The translations under genes were made by a program, and so were the position numbers. A stretch of DNA of 64,000 nucleotides from CAYGBW01 sp964348185 (GTDB lineage: Bacteria > Desulfobacterota > BSN033 > WVXP01). This document shows, one piece after another, positions 59,750 to 64,000 of this stretch (its first letter is position 1; the number at the start of each line of letters is the position of its first letter). The notes below the pieces were generated by a model. The model saw nothing but the letters and a program-made list of their open reading frames with translations. It did no database searches and had not been told where the DNA came from. Location: NCBI GenBank assembly GCA_964348185.1, contig CAYGBW010000101.1:1-64000 (forward strand). Direction: 5' to 3'.

Positions 59750-62611
59750 ATGAGAGGGAAGACAGGCCTTTTTCGAATGGGAGTTGTCGTCGTTGTGGTT
59801 CTCATTGGGCTGGGTATCCTGGCCTCCAGCGTCTATCCGGTTTGGCTTTGGTTTCAAAATCTAGGGTTTTCTTCGGTGTTTGTTACGATGGTGATTGCGA
59901 GAGTTTTGATTGGCCTTTGTGCCGCTCTGACGTTCATCCTGGCCGTGGGAATCAACTATTATTTTGCTCAACGGTCCGTGAAACAGACCAGTCCCAACCT
60001 CGGAGGAAAGAGGGGTATCTCTGTGGAAGGCCTTCCCATCAGTGAAAGGGCGGTCGGCTGGGCCATCGGGGCCTTTCTCGTTCTTATTGCCCTGATGATC
60101 GGGAGCGCCGCCTCCACGCGGTGGAGTATGATCCTCCTCTACTTTCACCCGAAAGCATTCGGGACTGTCGACCCGATCTTCGGACGGGACGTGGCCTACT
60201 ATGTTTTTTCCCTACCTTTCTATTTGTTTTTGAAGACCTGGCTCATCGGCTTTCTGGTCTTTTCTGGTGTGGTTGCCCTCCTGGTGTATAGCAGGGGAAA
60301 CCTCCTCCAGATGGAAATTGGAACTATCCAGAGCCAAGACCAACCGGTCCAGCCGTCGGCCAAGCTGAAAATCGATCCGCCCGTGAGAAAGCACCTGTCC
60401 ATCCTTGGAATCCTCATCATAGTCATTCTCATATGGGGATATTGGCTGAAAGCCTATGAACTTGTCTATTCCACCAAGGGGCCGGCTTTTGGGGCGAACT
60501 ATACGGATGTTCACGTGCAGCTGGTTGCGTACAGAGTTCTCATGTTCGTTCTCGGAGCTTTTGCCATCCTCTTGGCGATAAACACGGTGCGGCATAGGCG
60601 GGGTGTTCTCCTGGTTGGCCTGGCAGCGACCCTAGGAGCCTTAGTGATTGCTCGCTCCATCATCCCTTTTGTTGTTCAGAAGATCATCGTGAAACCCAAC
60701 GAACTCGATATGGAAAGGCCATACATCGCCTATAACATTGAAAATACCCGCAGGGCTTACGGCCTCGATAGAATTCGGGAAAAGGATTTCATCGTCAACG
60801 AGAATCTCACCCCGGCCGATATCGCGAGAAACAGAATGACCATCGAAAATATTCGGATATGGGACGAACGGCCTCTCAAGGAAACATACGGTCAACTCCA
60901 ATCGATTCGGTCTTACTATGATTTTTCTGGGATTGATGTGGACCGATACGTTCTCGATGGTCAATACAGACAGGTGACCCTTTCGGCCCGTGAGATCTCT
61001 GTCGATCAACTCCGCCCTCAAGCGAGAACCTGGGTGAACAGACACTTGAAGTTCACTCATGGCTACGGACTCGCTATGAATCCAGTCAATCAGGTTACCC
61101 AGGAGGGGCTTCCAGATTTACTGATCAAGGATCTTCCCCCTGTGACCCGGGGCATTGAAGTAAAGCGACCAGAGATCTATTACGGAGAAAAGACGGAAAA
61201 CTACGTCATCGTTCGAACGGATACAGAAGAGTTTGACTACCCCAAAGGGGACAGCAATGTCTACACGACTTATCAGGGGGACGGAGGGGTTCTCATCAAT
61301 TCCTTTATGAGAAGACTCCTTTTTGCGGTCACGTTTCGGAGTACGGATATTCTTTTCACCGGATATCTTACACCGCAAAGCCGGATCATGTTTTATCGGT
61401 CCATCGAGAAACGCGTGACAAAGATCGCCCCTTTTCTCCGGTTCGACCGGGACCCGTATCTGGTCATTGCCGACGGCCATCTTTTCTGGATATTGGACGG
61501 CTACACGGTAACTTCCATGTATCCCTATTCCTCCAGGATGGCAGACAAAGGCGGTTTGCCCATCAACTACATCCGGAACTCGGTCAAAGTGGTTGTCAAC
61601 GCCTACACGGGCAGGGTGGACTTCTATGTGATCGACCAGGCTGATCCCATCCTTCGGAGTTTCAGGGAGATCTTTCCCGATCTGTTTTGGCCCTTTGACA
61701 AGATGCCGGAGTCCATAAAATCACATATTCGCTACCCCAAAGACCTGTTTGAGATCCAGGCGGCCATGTATCGATCATACCACATGCGGGATGTGCAGGT
61801 GTTTTACAATCAGGAAGACCTCTGGCAGATTCCCAATGAAGTGTACGCCGATACGCAGCAGAAGATGGAACCCTATTACATTATCATCAAGCTGCCGGGA
61901 GAGAAACGTGAGGAATTTCTCCTGATGCTTCCCTTTACCCCTTCCAAGAAGTCCAACATGATCGCGTGGCTCGCGGCTCGGAGCGATATGCCGAACTATG
62001 GGGATCTCGTGGTTTTCAAACTCCCCAAGGAAAAGCTTATCTTCGGCCCCATGCAGGTGGAAGCCCGGGTGGATCAACAGACTGAGATTTCCCGAGAATT
62101 GACGCTTTGGGGACAGAAGGGGTCGCGAGTTATCCGGGGCAACCTCATGGCAATCCCCATCGAGCAGTCCTTCCTCTACGTCGAGCCGGTCTATCTCCAG
62201 GCCAGTCAGGAACCTACACCGCAGCCCGAACCCGCTGGAAGAATGCCTAGGACGCCACCGAGCCGATCGGAACAGCCCACAGGGAGCGTTGCCCTTCCCG
62301 AGTTGAAACGGGTGATTCTGGCCTATGGAAACGAAGTGGTCATGAAGGAGAACCTGGCAGGTGCACTGGGCGCAATCTTTGAAGAGGTGAAACTTCCTGA
62401 GAAGACCGTTCCAGAGAGGGAGATTCCGGGAGAAACCGTTGCAAAGACATCGATCCAAAATCTCGCCATTTCCGTGCTGGAGCAATACAAGACGGCTCAG
62501 AAACATCTGGCCCAAGGGAATTGGGCAGGTTATGGGCAGGCCCTCGACGAGATGGAGAGGATGTTGGAGGACCTGGCCCGGGCCGGCAGCACCGCTCCAC
62601 CTGAGAGGTGA
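59750..62611 (+). CDS. UPF0182 family membrane protein
   Basis: 953 residues from ATG 59750 (GAGAGGAAAGGAA Shine-Dalgarno; frame open to 59630). Seven or so N-terminal helices (VVVVVLIGLGILASSVYPVWLWFQNLGF, AIGAFLVLIALMIGSA, LSILGILIIVILIWGYWL). Then a large soluble part with RPYIAYNIENTRRAYGLD, VNRHLKFTHGYGLAMNPVNQV, DGYTVTSMYPYSSRMADKGGLPINYIRNSVKVVVNAYTGRVDFY and AMYRSYHMRDVQVFYNQEDLWQIPNEVY, the UPF0182/COG1615 pattern. Function unknown. The first gene of a run with ogt 7 bp after it. Confidence 0.88.
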   Translation: MRGKTGLFRMGVVVVVVLIGLGILASSVYPVWLWFQNLGFSSVFVTMVIARVLIGLCAALTFILAVGINYYFAQRSVKQTSPNLGGKRGISVEGLPISERAVGWAIGAFLVLIALMIGSAASTRWSMILLYFHPKAFGTVDPIFGRDVAYYVFSLPFYLFLKTWLIGFLVFSGVVALLVYSRGNLLQMEIGTIQSQDQPVQPSAKLKIDPPVRKHLSILGILIIVILIWGYWLKAYELVYSTKGPAFGANYTDVHVQLVAYRVLMFVLGAFAILLAINTVRHRRGVLLVGLAATLGALVIARSIIPFVVQKIIVKPNELDMERPYIAYNIENTRRAYGLDRIREKDFIVNENLTPADIARNRMTIENIRIWDERPLKETYGQLQSIRSYYDFSGIDVDRYVLDGQYRQVTLSAREISVDQLRPQARTWVNRHLKFTHGYGLAMNPVNQVTQEGLPDLLIKDLPPVTRGIEVKRPEIYYGEKTENYVIVRTDTEEFDYPKGDSNVYTTYQGDGGVLINSFMRRLLFAVTFRSTDILFTGYLTPQSRIMFYRSIEKRVTKIAPFLRFDRDPYLVIADGHLFWILDGYTVTSMYPYSSRMADKGGLPINYIRNSVKVVVNAYTGRVDFYVIDQADPILRSFREIFPDLFWPFDKMPESIKSHIRYPKDLFEIQAAMYRSYHMRDVQVFYNQEDLWQIPNEVYADTQQKMEPYYIIIKLPGEKREEFLLMLPFTPSKKSNMIAWLAARSDMPNYGDLVVFKLPKEKLIFGPMQVEARVDQQTEISRELTLWGQKGSRVIRGNLMAIPIEQSFLYVEPVYLQASQEPTPQPEPAGRMPRTPPSRSEQPTGSVALPELKRVILAYGNEVVMKENLAGALGAIFEEVKLPEKTVPEREIPGETVAKTSIQNLAISVLEQYKTAQKHLAQGNWAGYGQALDEMERMLEDLARAGSTAPPER

Positions 62612-62618
62612 TATCTCC

Positions 62619-63158
62619 ATGGAAGGATCATGCCAGGGGAAGAAAGCCTCCTGGGGCTCTGGAGATTTGCTCAAGGAAGAGGTTTTCGAGATGGGCTATG
62701 TCTCGCCCCTTGGACCCGTGAGAATTCTGGGAGTGGATTCCGCCATATTGGGGGTCGAGTTTTGGAAAACCGAGATCGTCAGGTTTCGCGGTTCTATACC
62801 AAGAATGCTTCTGGATTGTCGATCTCAGCTCGATGAGTATTTCAAGGGGAAGCGAAGGATCTTCGATCTGAAACTGGAGCCTCGAGGGACGGCCTTTCAG
62901 AACCGGGTGTGGCGCCAACTCCTTCGCATCCCTTATGGCGAGACACGATCCTATAAGAATCTTGCTAGAGACGTAGGAGACGACAAAGCCGTTCGAGCAG
63001 TGGGGATGGCCAACGCCAGAAATCCGATCGCAATTGTTATCCCTTGCCATCGGGTGATCGGGAGCAAGGGCGACCTCGTTGGCTATGGTGGGGGGATCTG
63101 GCGCAAACAATGGCTTCTTGACCATGAAAGAGATGGCGTCTTTCCGAAAGGCCCCTGA
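62619..63158 (+). CDS. ogt: Methylated-DNA-protein-cysteine methyltransferase (Ogt/MGMT type)
   Basis: 179 residues from ATG 62619 (GAGAGGTG Shine-Dalgarno). C-terminal domain: FQNRVWRQLLRIPYGETRSYKNLARDVGD, AVGMANARNPIAIVIPCHRVIGSKGDLVGYGGG, with the alkyl-acceptor Cys in VIPCHRV. The N-terminal domain is the Ogt/MGMT RNase-H-like cap (YVSPLGPVRILG). It removes O6-methyl (and other alkyl) groups from guanine in DNA, a suicide enzyme. 7 bp after UPF0182. Confidence 0.88.
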   Translation: MEGSCQGKKASWGSGDLLKEEVFEMGYVSPLGPVRILGVDSAILGVEFWKTEIVRFRGSIPRMLLDCRSQLDEYFKGKRRIFDLKLEPRGTAFQNRVWRQLLRIPYGETRSYKNLARDVGDDKAVRAVGMANARNPIAIVIPCHRVIGSKGDLVGYGGGIWRKQWLLDHERDGVFPKGP

Positions 63159-63275
63159 CCACAAACGGGAGTTTGATGGGTTGTCAGGCTCCATGGAATA
63201 TTGAGGCCAATACCGGGAACAGGTCCTGGCAAAGTCTGGCGGCTCTTGATCGGGTCATACGCATGGGGATCAGAG

Positions 63276-63935
63276 ATGGAGTGGATTCGTTGGCTTCCCG
63301 TTCTTCTCTTCTCCGTGGTCATGCATGAGTGTGCCCATGGCTATGTGGCCTCTCGCTGCGGCGATAATACGGCAAAATATGCGGGAAGAATGACCCTCAA
63401 TCCCATTCCTCACATTGATCCCTTCGGATCGATTCTCCTTCCCCTGCTTCTGATCCTAACCCATTCACCATTCCTCATAGCCTGGGCCAAACCCGTTCCT
63501 GTCAACCCGAGTAACTTCAGGAGTCCGGTTCGAGACGATATCATGGTATCACTGGCAGGCCCAGCTACCAATCTCTTGCTCGCTCTGTTTTTTACCTTTC
63601 TCGCGATCAGCGGGAAGGTTGGAATGAGGAGTCTTCCTGAGGCAAGCCCGTTGTTGAGGCAACTTGCTCAGGCACTGATCTTTCTATCGCACTACGGAAT
63701 CCTGATCAATCTTTACCTGGCCATTTTCAATCTGATTCCCATCCCGCCACTCGACGGTTCTCATATTCTGAGAGGACTCCTACCCTATCAGGCAGCCCTT
63801 GAATTTGACAGGATCGGCCGTTATGGATTTGTGATTCTCGTCCTTCTCGTTATGACGCCGGCTCTCAAGTTCATCTTTTTCCCAGCCCATGTTCTGGCCT
63901 GGCTCCTCATGCAGGTCATCTCGGCATTCTCATAG
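63276..63935 (+). CDS. Site-2-type M50 membrane metalloprotease
   Basis: 219 residues from ATG 63276 (a longer start at 63201 is possible). About five helices. Zinc site: VVMHECAHGYVASRCGD (HExxH), and the third ligand Asp in FNLIPIPPLDGSHILRGLL, both hallmarks of the M50 family. IAWAKPVPVNPSNF and VSLAGPATNLLLALFF are also typical of the SREBP-type proteases. This short class usually acts in general membrane proteolysis. 117 bp after ogt. Confidence 0.88.
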   Translation: MEWIRWLPVLLFSVVMHECAHGYVASRCGDNTAKYAGRMTLNPIPHIDPFGSILLPLLLILTHSPFLIAWAKPVPVNPSNFRSPVRDDIMVSLAGPATNLLLALFFTFLAISGKVGMRSLPEASPLLRQLAQALIFLSHYGILINLYLAIFNLIPIPPLDGSHILRGLLPYQAALEFDRIGRYGFVILVLLVMTPALKFIFFPAHVLAWLLMQVISAFS

Positions 63936-64000
63936 CGTGCCCCATGGGTCGGCCCCTCTAGGAACAGGTCTGACTCGACTTCATCATCGCGTCAGATCGA

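Noticed and set aside
1..64000. tRNA, rRNA and CRISPR arrays
   Set aside because: I looked for TPsiC-type GGTTCGAATCC motifs and for regularly spaced direct repeats; the few TTCGAATCC-like hits lie inside protein genes without an acceptor stem, and no array exists.

Overview
The window is a G+C-rich bacterial chromosome segment with no rRNA or tRNA genes and no intact mobile element. Gene content (alternative complex III plus a cbb3-type oxidase, an Lrp regulator, an RpoD-like sigma factor, UbiA/MenG quinone enzymes, a UPF0182 protein, RAYT-transposase debris) suggests an uncultured Gram-negative lineage of Desulfobacterota/Nitrospirota/NC10 type. That placement is inference from gene families, not from a marker gene.

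Layout. 1-7 kb: a degraded RAYT transposase tail, a GNAT acetyltransferase, and a leftward group of a class IV aminotransferase, a class III (HemL-type) aminotransferase and a ThDP-dependent acetolactate-synthase-like enzyme. 6.7-7.9 kb is AT-rich, with a decayed reading frame and an orphan hairpin terminator. 7.9-18 kb: small hypotheticals, a broken trypsin-like lipoprotein, Lrp/AsnC regulator, nicotinamidase-like hydrolase, sigma-70 factor, two response regulators beside a histidine kinase remnant, ALDH7-type dehydrogenase, nitroreductase, threonine ammonia-lyase, and a MITE-like element. 18-24.5 kb: MenG/UbiE, another methyltransferase, a cytochrome-b5/DUF2231 membrane protein, a UbiA prenyltransferase, a TIGR01777-type epimerase and a cation/proton antiporter.

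24.5-38.3 kb is the centrepiece: one rightward operon behind a near-consensus sigma-70 promoter. It encodes an alternative complex III (actB-C-D-F-A, with actE displaced downstream) interleaved with a cbb3-type terminal oxidase (CcoN, a CcoO fused to a second cytochrome c domain, a CcoS-like protein, a separate FixP-N-like membrane peptide) and copper maturation genes (SafE-like, CcoI/FixI P-type ATPase). Together they would move electrons from quinol to O2. The UbiA/MenG enzymes upstream and the geranylgeranyl-reductase-family protein downstream could make or tailor the quinol, which is inference.

38-51.9 kb: a flavoprotein oxidoreductase with its own promoter, an M20 amidohydrolase, an SfsA-DUF123 fusion, a very large GH13-like protein, a DHH phosphoesterase, two small hypotheticals (one with an internal duplication), a Ste24-like M48 protease and its overlapping partner. 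51.9-58.1 kb: a leftward three-gene operon of repeat-rich envelope proteins: a membrane protein with about ten 29-residue repeats and a LysM-like C-terminus, an 18-TPR exported protein, and a membrane-anchored VWA/PEGA protein with two linker repeat families. It is the best candidate here for an undescribed system. 58.9-64 kb: small regulatory-looking proteins, a UPF0182 membrane protein, an Ogt-type DNA alkyltransferase and an M50 site-2-like protease.
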